Shown here: positions 24,683-36,394 of the stretch, in pieces | Layout: the number at the start of each line of letters is the position of its first letter | Position numbering within the stretch: the stretch's first letter is position 1 | Assembly (NCBI GenBank): GCA_905250075.1 | Contig: CAJNOP010000098.1 | Location: 456,757-520,756 of the forward strand | Source of the DNA: Rotaria sp. Silwood1 | Taxonomy: Eukaryota; Rotifera; Eurotatoria; Philodinida; Philodinidae | DNA length: 64,000 nt | Direction: 5' to 3' | The notes under the pieces: model-generated | What the model was told of the DNA's origin: nothing | The model's input: only the letters and a program-made list of their open reading frames with translations | Database searches by the model: none | Position numbers and translations under genes: made by a program

Positions 24683-26708
24683 CTAGAAACAAAAATATAA
24701 ACGCTCAATCAATATTCATTTACTTACATTTTCTTCAATATGAAATAAACAAAAATAAATAAGTTATGAAAGCGACCTCTTCTGTTTTTTTAATTGATAT
24801 ATCAATTAAGTTATTTAGAAATAAATATTTAATTCGACACTCTTTTAATGAAGAATTTTCTTTCATTTATTAAAATTAATAGAAGACCTTCATAGAAAAT
24901 AAAACAAACTATGAATGGTTCAATAATAACCAATAAAATATCGATCGAACATCGAACTTTTCACTTGTTATTGCTATGTATTAATCAAAATTCGTCACTG
25001 AAATATAGTTAAAGTCATGATGTCTTATAAAAATCCAAAATAATGTACTTTTCTATATTCTGTTCTTGCAGTGCCTTAAATAAGAAGTAAAAATTTACAT
25101 TGTATAGGTATCTACACTTTGACTTTTTTTAAAAAAAAATAAATTTACTTTGAATATTCCTTTTAAAAATCATCCTTGCAATAACTTGCTGGAAAATGGT
25201 TCATTAGAAAAATTTGAATCTTTCCAGGGCACTTAGATCTTGAAGAGTAGAGTCAAAATTGTGCTAGACTCAAAGTTCTCGAATGGCATATTCTTTGAGA
25301 TATTGGATTCATAATAAATCAAAATGACCGAAGTCTCCTTCTCGTTTCTGCGAAATAGTAAATTCGATTGAGTTGAAAACTTTTTTTTACAAGTGCTGGA
25401 CACTAGTTCGACGTAGCTGTTTTTTTAAGATGTTCTTATATCGTTTGTTTTTACCAAGACAAATTGCTTATTTTTGAGAAAATCTCACCTTGATCCCTCT
25501 CACTATGACAGAGAAACGACGGGCCTTTACGTTCTTTCCTTTCTATTTAAAGTTTTTGTAGGTTTTTGACTATTATGCATTTAATGAAATAATTTTCTAC
25601 ATTTAGATAATAGTTTTTTCTTATGCTTATGTGATGTCAATAATCAGGTACAAATAAACAATATACTTGTTAACTATACCTCTTTTATATTGCTAAGGAA
25701 AGAAATGAAATAGTAAATGAAAGAATTAACAGCCTAGAGTGAACCATTATGAAGATATAAACTCTTCAACTAACAATTAGTAACAGCCTTAAATAATAAA
25801 AATAACCCATACTACTAAATATAAATTTAAAATCGAAAATCCTCGATTGCATCACATTGTTCGTATGTTAAGTAAACTCAATCAGCTATCTCGGACCGAA
25901 GTCGAACGATGTCTCATGCATCTCAACATACTACTTTAATGTCATCATACGCTAATACTAAGATAGCTGCAAGCAGATTAAATCTAATGCGCAAATATTT
26001 TGAAAAACAGGTTTAAAATTGATTTTTCGGAGATAGAAGATCTCGATAACTGTTCTTTTTAAAGTCTAAAAGCTTGCAAAAGAAATTTTTTCGCAGATCA
26101 ATAGAGAACACTTCAAAGTTGCACATCGATGAAAAGCAAAAAATCAGGAAATTTTGATTTTCACGCCGGGAAAGGGGTAAGGAGGTATTCTTAAGGATGA
26201 AAGTCTATTTCAGAAATGCGATTAAACCTACATATCATTATCCATATCGCTTGAAACTGACATTCGTTTCTTTTTGACAGGTTGCGAATTACCATTCACT
26301 AAAAATCTAACAAGAGAAAATCTTGATGGAGAGTGCTTCGACCTTTTTGGTGCTTTTTAGCAACTAGAAAACTCGAAATAAATCATTAATAGTATTCATA
26401 GGCGCAGATTCCATGATATAAAACAAATTAAAAAGGGGCTTTTTTTTTGTTTAGTATTTCACAATTCAATGAGAGGTTCTATTGAGAAAATTGTTCATTT
26501 GAGATGTTCATTATATATAGATCCGTTTCGTATAGATTGATGATAATGCAAATAGTGAATTAAGCGGAAAAAGAAAAGAATGGTTAAATATGAACCAATC
26601 AGAAAATACATGATTCATCAATATCTGAAAAACATGAGTCATAGTCTTTTAATCTGATATTGCTCAAGAGAGAGAAAAACATTTTAAATTCAATTTTTGT
26701 TGCTAATT
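24683..26708. other. Intergenic, no gene seen
   Basis: Two kilobases with somewhat higher GC in the middle (about 25180-26350) but no frame with family resemblance, no tRNA and no clear inverted repeat. It may hold old transposon sequence; I cannot show that. Confidence 0.4.
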
Positions 26709-27435
26709 ATGTTAGCATTTATTCGTAAACGGCTTCCATCCAAAGATCGAAGCAATGAGCATCTTCATAATGTTAAATTGAATCATAACCAACATGGATA
26801 TCAGGTATTGAAATAAATTTTTCAATTGAAAGAATATGTTTTAGTCAATTTTCACATTTAAAGAAATATTTATTGATTTAATTTTTATTTTGAAAGCCTA
26901 ATGGTGATCAAATGAAAAAAAGTGAATCTTCAAATGATTTAAATGTTAATAATAATAATGAAAATAAAAAAAAGAAGAAAAAGAAAAATAAAGAAAGATC
27001 ATCATTAAATCAAGATGAACTTATTATTTCTTCAAATGCTCCACCTATTGTTAATCGAATAAATATATCTTATTCTGATGTTGATTATTTTCCAATGATG
27101 CCTGGAGCTTTATCTCAATCGGTTAATAATGACAAGGAATCAATTAATCGTGGTAGATTTAATTTAATTGATTTTTCGTGTTCTTCTATTTTGTTTATTT
27201 CTATTTAATAGATTCATTAACTGATTGTTATTTAAATCCATCAGAAAGTATACAAACAACACATAATATTAATTATAGAGAAAGATCGCAAATACAATCT
27301 CGTGTATTTCAAATTCCAGTGATAGATTGTCGTCAAGAACAATGGATATCTGATTATAAAGATGTTGATCATCAACGAACTAAAGCACTTAGAGATGTAA
27401 CTGAGCAACGTAGAGAAAAACGGGTATTTGATTGA
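26709..27435 (+). CDS. Unrecognised Lys/Asn-rich protein (3 exons, about 191 aa)
   Basis: I do not recognise this protein. Exons 26709-26804, 26897-27152 and 27212-27435 join through two GT-AG introns (phases 0 and 1) into 191 codons. The N-terminus is basic, followed by an Asn run and a Lys run (about residues 50-62), then a mixed region with SYSDVDYFPMMPG, and a C-terminal part with EQWISDYKDVDHQRTKALRD that looks helical and charged. No signal peptide or membrane segment is seen. Codon pattern and intron size match real genes nearby. The stop follows EKRVFD, but CGG|GTATTT just before could be another donor, so further exons are possible. Unlike its neighbours it has no clear acceptor-like AG just upstream of the ATG, so the first exon may also be incomplete. 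Confidence 0.55.
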
Positions 27436-29517
27436 ATTTTCATCTAAAATCATTGTCTTTGTTTTGCTTAGATTAATTAATTAGTATTTATATTGAATAC
27501 AACAATTCCATGACAATATCTGAGTATTATTTTATTCAACATTCGACATTTGACTTTTCTCTCAGTTTTCAAAACATTTTGTTATTATTATATTTATTTT
27601 TAATTTTAATAAATTTTTCGGTGACAAAAATCGAAATAAATATATAAATGCATAGCTAAATGTCAATCAAACAATAGAAAATAACAAAAATTTTTAAATA
27701 ACAATTATGAACAACATTCATATTCATTGTAGTCTATTCATTTTATTTCGATTTTTAAATAATTAATATAATGTCCAATCGACACCTAATATAGTGATCG
27801 ATGAAATTATTGGATATTCTGATAGATATTGCTCTATTTTCCATAGGTAGATATTGAATCTACTGATGTTTGCATGTTAAATTTATTGAGAAGTATTAAA
27901 GAATTCATAATAAGCAAACAAATATTATCATAAAATATTTTAAAACAACATGACGGGGTATGATATTCAACATACGTAAAAATATCGATTTATTTACAGA
28001 ATAATATTCCTTATATATGACAATTGAAAAATACAGAATATAGTTTTTGATTATGAAAAAAATCAATGACGATTTTGCTTTGAATTAAATTATCAAGCAT
28101 AAAATAAAGACACGCATCACTGTCTTCTTCTCAATCGTATGATATACGTATAATTATAGAAATAAATGAATATATTTTCTTTTATCTTGATTTGTTCTAT
28201 CTATGAACGATTTGTATAAAGTTCGAACGGAATGAACTCAACCAACAATAATAAGAATAATATCCGATATTGAATAGATGAAATTTTATTTCAGTACATT
28301 ATTTTAGAAGTGATTATCTTTATTAATATTATTTCAATAAAAAAAAATTCTTCATAGAAATAAATCATATGAAAATGGAAAAATCAACTTATTGCAACAA
28401 GACAGAACAAAGAGAATGAAAGGCTAATTGAAATTTTCGAGTTTGTTCGATAAAAATATTCTAAGAGAAAAGTTTGTATAAATAAATTTCAAGATTTTAA
28501 TTGCATCGAATAAAACAATTTTTTTTGAATATGTCTATTACCAAAATTCATTTAAACTCAACAACACACTTGTGAAATGTTACTAGTTGAAGATATATTA
28601 TTATGATTTATTTTTGTCTCAGTATAATGACGTATATTCGCTGAATACATGTAGGAAATAGAATAATTAAGATTTTAATGTTGATTGCCAAAGAAAAAAT
28701 TAATATTTGAAGAGAAGAATTTTCAATAGATGTGTCATAGCTCAAATAAATTCATTTGTGAGAGCTGGTATGAAAATCTGGGCAACTGTTCAATCTCATA
28801 CGTATGAGAATTCATAATAAACTCGATTCTTTCATGAATTGCTCGTTGCTATGAACTTTTTTATTTCATTTGATGATATTAATAGCAATAATTCATTATA
28901 TTCTATATTAGTAGTACAAAAAGTCCCATTTTTTTTCTTACTTTTCCATATTAACAATACGGAAGATCATATTCTTTAGTTTTTTGTTTTTTCTATATTG
29001 GTAATGTAGAAAATCTTAACTTTTATTTCTTATTTCTCTTTGTTAACGGTATAGAGAGTAAACTTTTTTATGCATGAGTTTTTGTAACTATTATGCTATG
29101 AATTTTATTATGTAATGATAACTGCCGGTGTAGGCACATATGCATCGGGTTCAGTAAGTAAAAAGATCTGGGCTATGTGAAGTTAAGTTGAACTATAGCT
29201 GCCATGGAAGATGAAACATGACGAGAATGTATGTTTTTAAAGAAATCAGTTAAAACCTTACTGTACGATTTTTTTATAATCATACCAGATTTTAGTGTTG
29301 GAGCATCTAAGAAACTTGCTAGAAGAATTGATATCAGATTTCTGAGACGACAATTTTTCATATGATTTTTTGTGTCATCTTGTATGAACATGTACGATTT
29401 TTGAGTAACATCGAATAGGATCATACAAGAATTCATAACTGATCCTACTATGTGATTTTTCAACCTGGATATGGTCGACACATGCAACTCAACTTACGAC
29501 TAACTTACGACCATATA
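27436..29517. other. Intergenic, no gene seen
   Basis: AT-rich DNA without domain-bearing frames. From about 29170 the composition shifts, with short TGTACGATTTTT-like motifs that lead into the CpG-rich patch that follows. Confidence 0.4.
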
Positions 29518-29690
29518 CAGTCGTATACTACACGCGCGCACGGCAGTCGTTTATTTTCAACGTATACGTTGATTGTATTTGAACGTATGGCACCGTATAC
29601 GTTCATCGTATACGATCGTCGTGTACGATGGCCGTTTCTAGACGTATTTCGTCGTATACGACCGTTTACGATCGTGCTTTTTTGCCCTGG
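29518..29690. repeat. CpG-rich patch with four CGTATACG palindromes
   Basis: Perfect copies of the 8-bp palindrome CGTATACG are at 29561-29568, 29594-29601, 29607-29614 and 29653-29660, with further one-mismatch versions (CGTGTACG, CGTTTACG) between them. The patch is far richer in CpG than its surroundings. It ends about 120 bp before the coding start of the coiled-coil gene. It could be a binding-site cluster or the remains of a transposon terminus; no target duplication was found. Confidence 0.7.
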
Positions 29691-29811
29691 GAGCTGCAGT
29701 TTGATTGGTTGTAATTGTTTATATCTTATCATCGTAAGGGACAAAGATTGGCATAAAAAAAAATCATTTTATTTTTATTTTGTAATAATAATTTACAGGT
29801 TCATTATAAAT

Positions 29812-31147
29812 ATGTCAACAACAACACAAACTTCGTATATGATTGATCGCATTGAAAATGAAGCTTTTATTAGCACATCAGTGAAAAAAGCTTTATGCAA
29901 CTTGTACGAAAATCAAATAAAAGGACTTCATCAACAACAAAATGAATGTGATATGATAATAAAATTATATGACGAATTAATTGATGCAATAAAAAATGAT
30001 TTTCGTTCATCAGAACAATATAAACATGATCATCAAATACAAGATGTACACGATCAATTAAAAACCAATCTTAATAATTGGAAAAATAAATGGTTGGAAT
30101 TAGTCATTGATACACAACAATTGGAAAAAGCATTTAAGGAATTTATGGATTGTCTTGAGTCCAGTTTTAGTGCTGTGTTCACGATTTTCGAACATGTTTC
30201 GGTAATAATTATTGACTTTTGAATTACTATATTATTCTAGTTTTTTTCATATCTAATTTAGAAAAAGACAAACGATTTTGAAAAAGAAAATGAAGAATTC
30301 AGGAATAATTTACAACAAGTTAAAACAAAACTCAATGAAATAGAAATAAGTGAAAAGAGAAGAGTTGAAAAAGAAAAAATTCTTGAAAAACGTATACTTA
30401 TTCGTGATTTATTTCTCATGGCTCACAAAAAATTACATGAAGAAATAGACAAACGTGCATTACGAAAATATGTATTAAGTATCGTGTATGAAAATGATAT
30501 AATCGAATTATCGAATAAATATACTTTTTTGTTCAAACTTGTCCATGATATATCGATAGAATTTAAAATTAGTGAAGAAAAATTATTAAAATACCTTCAA
30601 GAAACGAAAGAAGTAAATGATGATTTTCATTTAGCTAAGGAAATCAAACAATATGCTGTCAGTCATAGTACGACTAAAGATTATAAATTAGATGAATTTC
30701 TGGAATTACAACATATGCATCAACTTGATTCTGACAGTTTTTCGATTTTTCAAACAGTTTTTTCACAACTATGCACAATTATTAACAATAGGTATGTATG
30801 CTAAATTCTGTCCTGTATCCGATCATAGATATCAATGTACATAGGTTTCCTCATATTCTGCAAATTCTCATGTTTAATTTTAGTTCAAACAACCATCCAC
30901 CAGCAAATAATCCAAAAGTATTTCGTGTTGGCGATAAAGTATTGGTATTATTGAATGATGCTAAAGTTAGTAACTCAACTTTATCACTTATTTGTTATTA
31001 TTTTTTTTTTGTGTATTGTAGTTATATCCAGCAAAATTAATCAGATTTGGTTTAAAAAATGAATGGATGACTGAATTTGATGATAAAACACAAGGCAGAC
31101 GATGGATATCACCAAATCGATTATTCTTTCGTGAAGACTTTAAATGA
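29812..31147 (+). CDS. Unrecognised coiled-coil protein with Tudor-like C-terminus (4 exons, about 375 aa)
   Basis: Exons 29812-30201, 30262-30791, 30884-30965 and 31022-31147 join through GT-AG introns into 375 codons. I know no named family for the whole protein. Residues about 15-200 are Glu/Lys/Gln-rich with heptad-like spacing and should form coiled coils; residues 200-305 look helical. After an Asn/Pro linker (309-317), about 55 residues begin VFRVGDKVLVLLNDAKLYPA and include WMTEFDD and RRWISPNRLFF, spaced like the barrel strands of a Tudor/agenet domain. That assignment is by pattern only. I start at 29812 because the open frame above it runs through the CGTATACG patch and an acceptor-like ATTTACAG ends 13 nt upstream. 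There is no signal peptide or membrane segment. Confidence 0.75.
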
Positions 31148-31494
31148 ACGACAAACTGAAACTGTTATTGTAATATAGAACGAAGGATTATGTATTTTTT
31201 ATTTCATGTCATATCAACTTTTTTTGTATTTAACATAAACATACGATAAAAAATAAATGGTCACTTGTAGACACAGAATGGTTATGACCCTCAATGTCAG
31301 ATCTGAAATCCCTCTATCTTCTCTCTAATTGTAATAAAGTTGTTTTCATTTTGGGAAAATATATACATGAGAGGTATGATTTTTTCAGTTTTATTATATT
31401 TAATGAATATAAATATAAAAAGAAATATGTAATTATTTAAGAATCATTTGAAACTAATGTGTTACTACATGTTGTTGGTGTCATAGCTGAACGA

Positions 31495-32640
31495 GCATGT
31501 TGCTGTTGTTCAACTGAAACGGATCCCTTTTTTCTCTTTGTGGAATTAATGATAATCGCTGTTGTTGTTGTGCTTGAATAGGATAAATAACTTGATCAAC
31601 ATATTGTGATGGCATTTTTAATAAATCTTCCATAAATATTTCTATTGTTACTTATTCAGGGAATTGATTACCAATATATTGATCTAATTAAATATAAAAA
31701 GAACTTATATCTTTTTTTTAAAGAAAAATCAAATCAATATTACAAGCATCTTCAACATTCATTGTATCAAACATTTCAGTTGATTCATTATTTAATGAAG
31801 TAAATTACCTAAACAATCCGCCATTTCATAATCATTCATATGTTCACCATATTGTTGTAAAAGAAATAAAAGATTTTCACGAGTTATTTGCGGTTGATTA
31901 TTATCAGGATTTAATCGATCAGAAAGACCATTAAATGCTTGATTAAGGTCAGCTGGATTAAGACCAAATGCTGGTAGATGATTTATATATACTAGAAATA
32001 CATAAATAAATAAGTTTATTAAAATATTATTTAAAAAAATAAAAGAAAATGTTCTTTTACATTTAATAAAATCATTCAGATCAATATCTTCAACATGAGT
32101 ATTTTGTATCAATATAAGTATTAAATTTAACTTCATTAAGCATTTCTTCAATCTAATAAAAAAAAACAACAGAAATTGAAATATTTTAAATAATATATAT
32201 ATTTATTAATAATAATTACTTCTTATTCAGTTGAATAATAACCTAATGCTCTCATGACAAATGGAATTTCACTTAATAGAATTTTTTGTGTTACTTCTCG
32301 ACGATCAAAACGATTTATATCTTGACTAAAATAAATAAATAATAATTTTGATTATTTGTCAATAAATAAATAAATTTACTGTCTTGATTGACTACAATAA
32401 AATAAATTTTCCATTTATCGAAATATTTCACCATCTCTTCTACCTTCTAATAATTTATAAAATGGTATTAAATATTTTCCACTTAATTGTGCTTGTGCTT
32501 GTAAATACTTGTGGATTAACACGTAGCATGTGTACAACATTATTAAGTCCACTACTTGTAAATAAATATTGTCCATCATAACTTGCACGTACATCACTTA
32601 CACGATTTGGATGTGCTATTATAGCCATTTGATCAAGGGG
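31495..32640 (-). pseudogene. CFAP251: Decayed 3' part of CFAP251/WDR66
   Basis: CFAP251 is a calmodulin- and spoke-associated axonemal protein. Pieces of its C-terminal third appear in order on the minus strand: a last WD-type blade with AHPNRVSDVRASYDGQYLF (about 32540-32630), LIPFYKLLEGRRDGEIF, ILLSEIPFVMRALGYY (about 32235-32280), IEEMLNEVKFN, VYINHLPAFG (about 31960-31990), YGEHMNDYEMADCLGNLL and IEIFMEDLL. The copy is broken by two apparent frame changes (near 32500 and 32100) and in-frame TAA codons at 32416-32418, 32223-32225 and 31652-31654, and the long N-terminal WD40 region is absent. A minisatellite replaces the sequence where upstream exons should be. Short intron remnants survive, so this is not a processed copy. 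Confidence 0.8.
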
Positions 32641-32822
32641 GAAACGGCGGATTCCCGGGATTCCGAATCCCAAGGGAATCCCATGGGAATCCTGGGAATC
32701 TTGGAAATCCTGGGAATCCAATGGGAATCCAGGGAATCCAGGGAATCCCACGGGAATCCTGGGAATCCCGGGAATCATGGGAATCCCGGGAATCCCATGG
32801 GAATCCTAGGAATCCAGGGAGT
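32641..32822. repeat. GGGAATCC minisatellite
   Basis: About 180 bp of degenerate 8-12 bp units with the core GGGAATCC separated by short C/T/A/G variants (for example CCATGGGAATCCTGGGAATC). Because GGGATTCC is its complement the array can also pair with itself. One minus frame reads through it as Gly-Ile/Phe-Pro repeats continuous with the CFAP251 remnant; I regard this as chance. It stands out against the AT-rich background. Confidence 0.85.
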
Positions 32823-32881
32823 CCTGTGCCTAAGAGTCATCAATAGATAAAGTAATCATCAAAAATAAATAGGCCAAACAT

Positions 32882-33010
32882 ACTAGTGATGACAATGATG
32901 ACGAAGAAGTTGACTCAGAACTTGCAGAATTAGAACAAGACTCTCAAAATTCTGAGATGGATATAGACGAGACTGAAATATTAGAAAGTCTTGATATGAG
33001 TGCTAAATAA
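32882..33010 (+). other. Acidic coding-like fragment
   Basis: A 43-codon frame reads as a strongly acidic peptide (DDNDDEEVDSELAELEQD and on) ending at TAA 33008-33010, with no start codon or acceptor in reach. It looks like the tail of a lost gene or element beside the assembly gap. Confidence 0.3.
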
Positions 33011-33344
33011 GCACTTGAATCATCTCGCTTGATGAGTTCTTCATGCACAACTTTCTCTACAACATTAAACAAAAACGAATAAAATTTAAAATGGGCACGG
33101 GTATACCGATTTATGTTCGTATTAATATAAACTAATGGGCGCGGATTTTCCGAGTATGTCTTACCTCTTCGTACAGGATGGACTCTATGCGCCGAAGAGG
33201 AGAAACATGAAAACGATTTTTCTATATCATAGCCAATAATCCTGTTTTTGGAACGTAACTAGATAATTATTTTCATCATACTGTAACGGCTCAGAAGATA
33301 CATACGAAAATGAACATATACTTGAATTAAGAACTTATTGTTAT

Positions 33345-33444
33345 NNNNNNNNNNNNNNNNNNNNNNNNNNNNNNNNNNNNNNNNNNNNNNNNNNNNNNNN
33401 NNNNNNNNNNNNNNNNNNNNNNNNNNNNNNNNNNNNNNNNNNNN
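33345..33444. other. Assembly gap (100 N)
   Basis: Exactly 100 N, the usual placeholder for a scaffold gap of unknown size. Distances and synteny across it should not be trusted. Confidence 0.99.
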
Positions 33445-33540
33445 TATGTTCACAGAAAATTTTATCTCTAAGTGTTGAGTTATACTGAACTGGACATATA
33501 ACAATCTGAAGTAGTTCAGTTTCATAAAACTAATTTTTTT

Positions 33541-33892
33541 GGACAATCTTTTAAATTGAGTTTTTTTTTTACAATCGTTCAAAAGAATTGAAACCATATA
33601 AATAAAAAAGAAGCAAAGCACAAACTACATTTTGATAACTTAAACCTTTCTAAAAGTAAAGAGTTTATGAAGTGACATGCTTATTTTATGAGAGACAGCT
33701 ATCGATGTTCATCTAAACTCTTTATCATTTTCATATAATGAACAATTTTCCTTCCCAAATATCATATTTGAAAGAGCTTGTGACACTGCAAATTTACTAG
33801 AAAATGATGTTTATTGCTATGGTTTCAGTTCTTTTGAACGATTGTAAAAGAAAAATAACTCAATTGAAAAGATCATCCGAACAGTTTTGTCC
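33541..33892. mobile_element. Foldback element after the assembly gap
   Basis: The left arm 33541-33600 (GGACAATCTTTTAAATTGAG ... ACAATCGTTCAAAAGAATTG) is matched by the complement of 33819-33892, which carries the same two blocks with a few insertions. The spacer is about 220 bp. No target duplication or coding frame was identified. Confidence 0.65.
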
Positions 33893-35310
33893 ACTATTAA
33901 TTGTATTAAAATCAATTTTCTCCATTTATTTCTCAAAATGCTGAATTAAATTCTCATGAAACTTTTTCATAATCGTTTCATTGGAGTTTCTTATAAATAG
34001 GAACTCATCATCTCATGGGATTGGAAGTAATTTATTAATTCAATAAAAAATCTGTACAAGTAATCATATGTTTATTCCTCAAAAAAAGTTAAATTTTTTC
34101 TTTTATTATGATAAAATATTTCTATTATACATAGAGAAAAGAAAATAATTCAGAATCTTGACGTAATCATCGATAGTCGAAGATGACGATGAACAGATTG
34201 TCTTTCTCATGATTATATTTTGAATAGTTGCCGAGATAGATCAACTGTTTATCGATTAGCTCATATTCTTCTAATGTATTTTTGAGAATACTTTCAAACG
34301 GGTTATTGCATCAGTCAATCTATATTCGAAAATATGCGAACGAAAAATTTTGAGAACATTCACAAATGTTTTATGAGAAAGTTATTTTAATCTATATTAA
34401 AGGATTCTCATTCTTTCTTAGCGATTTTCTCATGAATAAAGGATTGTTTAATATACAATTACATGAATAGTCCATGGGCAGGCTATCTTTTTAGAAAAAA
34501 TCATGAGTTGATCAGGATCAATGATCAATAACTCACAATCAAACTTTCTTCCACTCAGTCTGTCCTAGTGAGACCTTTGGTTCATTTACAAAGCCAAGAA
34601 AATGAAACTTGTATACAATATGCTTCAGTATCACAGCTGTATTTCTTCATAACTTGCAGACAGAGAAATAGGACCGTTTACAGCGAAATATTGTGTAAGA
34701 ACGGATGATGCATAAAGTTCTCGCATATGGACTAGCTAAATGACAATGTTTACGATCGTAATAGTGAACAATGTAATGCGCCAATAGACGACAACTTATG
34801 ATCGTTTAGGAGTGCAATTGTTTGGTCTAAGTTAATTTATATGATGACAAAAAGATTTAAAAGAAAAGAAGCTAGATAAATTAAAGATAGCCACTAACTC
34901 CCATCATAGATATTGTTCGCCCTTTATAAAGCCTAATTGACATACTTTATATTAATTTATCTCTAATGAGAGAAATACTTTGTTACTGTAAACACAGCTT
35001 CACCTCAAACATAATACTGTTTATGTATGAACTATAATAATAAGCATATTGAATGTGTTTAAAGTAAAAGAAGTAAGATAGCAGAAAGTGAAATATCCCA
35101 ACTTTTGTTAAGCGTGACTTTCAACTATCGAAGTGTTTTATTTTATTTTTTGCATTGATTGTGTCGACAGAGGCTCTCTTCTTAGGATTGTTTTTAATTG
35201 GTGGCTAGAGAAGTAAGATATGAATCATATGTTTCTTTCTTGTCTATCAAAGGATAATCATCTATTGAAATAAAATTCTTCATATAATTGTGGTTTTTGT
35301 TTAAAGAAAA
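33893..35310. other. Intergenic, upstream of MRPL39
   Basis: No gene or clear repeat seen. The promoter of MRPL39 should lie in the last few hundred bases. Confidence 0.4.
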
Positions 35311-36394
35311 ATGTTGAAAATTCGAGCTTGTTCAAGTATAATTCATCGTCATCAATCAACATCATCTTCAGTTTCTATTAATCGTTTAACAAATGATGAA
35401 ATTCGTGCTCATCGTCTTCGAGTATTTGCTAATGAACGTCAAACTCAAATAGAACGTATACGTCGTGTAGAAAAAATTGAAGTTGATGTTCATGATCCAA
35501 TTCAATCAACAAAATTATTAATGAATAAAAATATCTCAACACCTTATCATTGTGCTCAACATTTATCGTCAGTTTTAGTTGAACGATCTTGTTTAGCTTT
35601 AGTTGATGATCAATATATATGGGATATGAATCGTCCATTAGAACGTGATTGTACACTAAAATTTCTTCATTTTATGGAACATAAATGTGAAGAACAAAAT
35701 CGTGCTTATTGGAGAACATGTTCATTCATTATTGGATATATACTCGAAACAGCTTTTAAATCAAATTATAATGTTGAACTTTGTTCATTTCCACCACCAC
35801 AATTTCAATTTGGATCATTTGCTTATGATGCTAAACTTAATTTAGGTAAATATAGAAAAGAATGATTAAATCAATTGTTTTCTATGTATATCGCCTTTTT
35901 TCCCAGGTGATTGGCAACCTAGTCGTGATGATCTTCGTTGTCTATCAATTCAAGCATATAAATTACGTGATCGTGATCTTCGTTTTGAATGTTTACATAT
36001 AAGTAAATCAATAGCTGAAGAAATGTTTGCATATGATAGATTTAAATTAGCTCAAATACCTCATATGCTTCGTTTAATATCACCTGATGATAATCAAGCT
36101 CGTTTAACTGTTTATAGAATGGGTGATTGTCATGTTGATATAACTCGTGGACCATTAATATCATCAACAAAACAAATAGGAAGATTTGAATTTAGTGCTA
36201 TTCATAATATTGATGTTCCGTCTTATGGTGAACAAATGCAACGTGTTCAAGCACTTTCAATACCTAATCAACTTCATTTACATTATTGGACCTTTGATTA
36301 TTTATTAGAACGAGCAAAAACGAAAAATCGAGCATCTCTACCATCTTTACCAAGAATAAAAACATCAGAGAATAATACAGAACAAGTTCAATAG
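35311..36394 (+). CDS. MRPL39: Mitochondrial ribosomal protein L39 (2 exons, about 340 aa)
   Basis: A component of the mitochondrial large ribosomal subunit, related to threonyl-tRNA synthetase through an N-terminal TGS-like fold. Exons 35311-35845 and 35907-36394 join at a split Gly codon; 340 aa is nearly the human length (338). Seen: a basic, Ser-rich presequence (residues 1-25), a helical Arg/Glu-rich segment, then the conserved block KIEVDV ... MNKNISTPYHCAQHLS ... LALVDDQYIWDMNRPL (about 55-115), AYWRTCSFIIGYILE, and a C-terminal region with YRMGDCHVDITRGPLI followed by SAIHNI. All of these match MRPL39. An acceptor-like TTTAAAG lies 4 nt before the ATG. No missing key residue was noticed. 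Confidence 0.93.

Noticed and set aside
29452-29811. Open frame extending the coiled-coil gene upstream
   Set aside because: It translates through the CGTATACG patch and a likely intron or UTR ending in an acceptor-like AG at 29798; composition is unlike the gene, so I start at 29812.
31652-32418. Reassigned TAA codon (Glu) in the CFAP251 copy
   Set aside because: Intact genes in the window (septin, ACSL, PGM2, RNF217) use TAA as terminator and the copy also has frame changes.
32569-32850. Plus-strand frame with Gly-Asn-Pro repeats
   Set aside because: Reads the GGGAATCC minisatellite on the opposite strand of the CFAP251 remnant.
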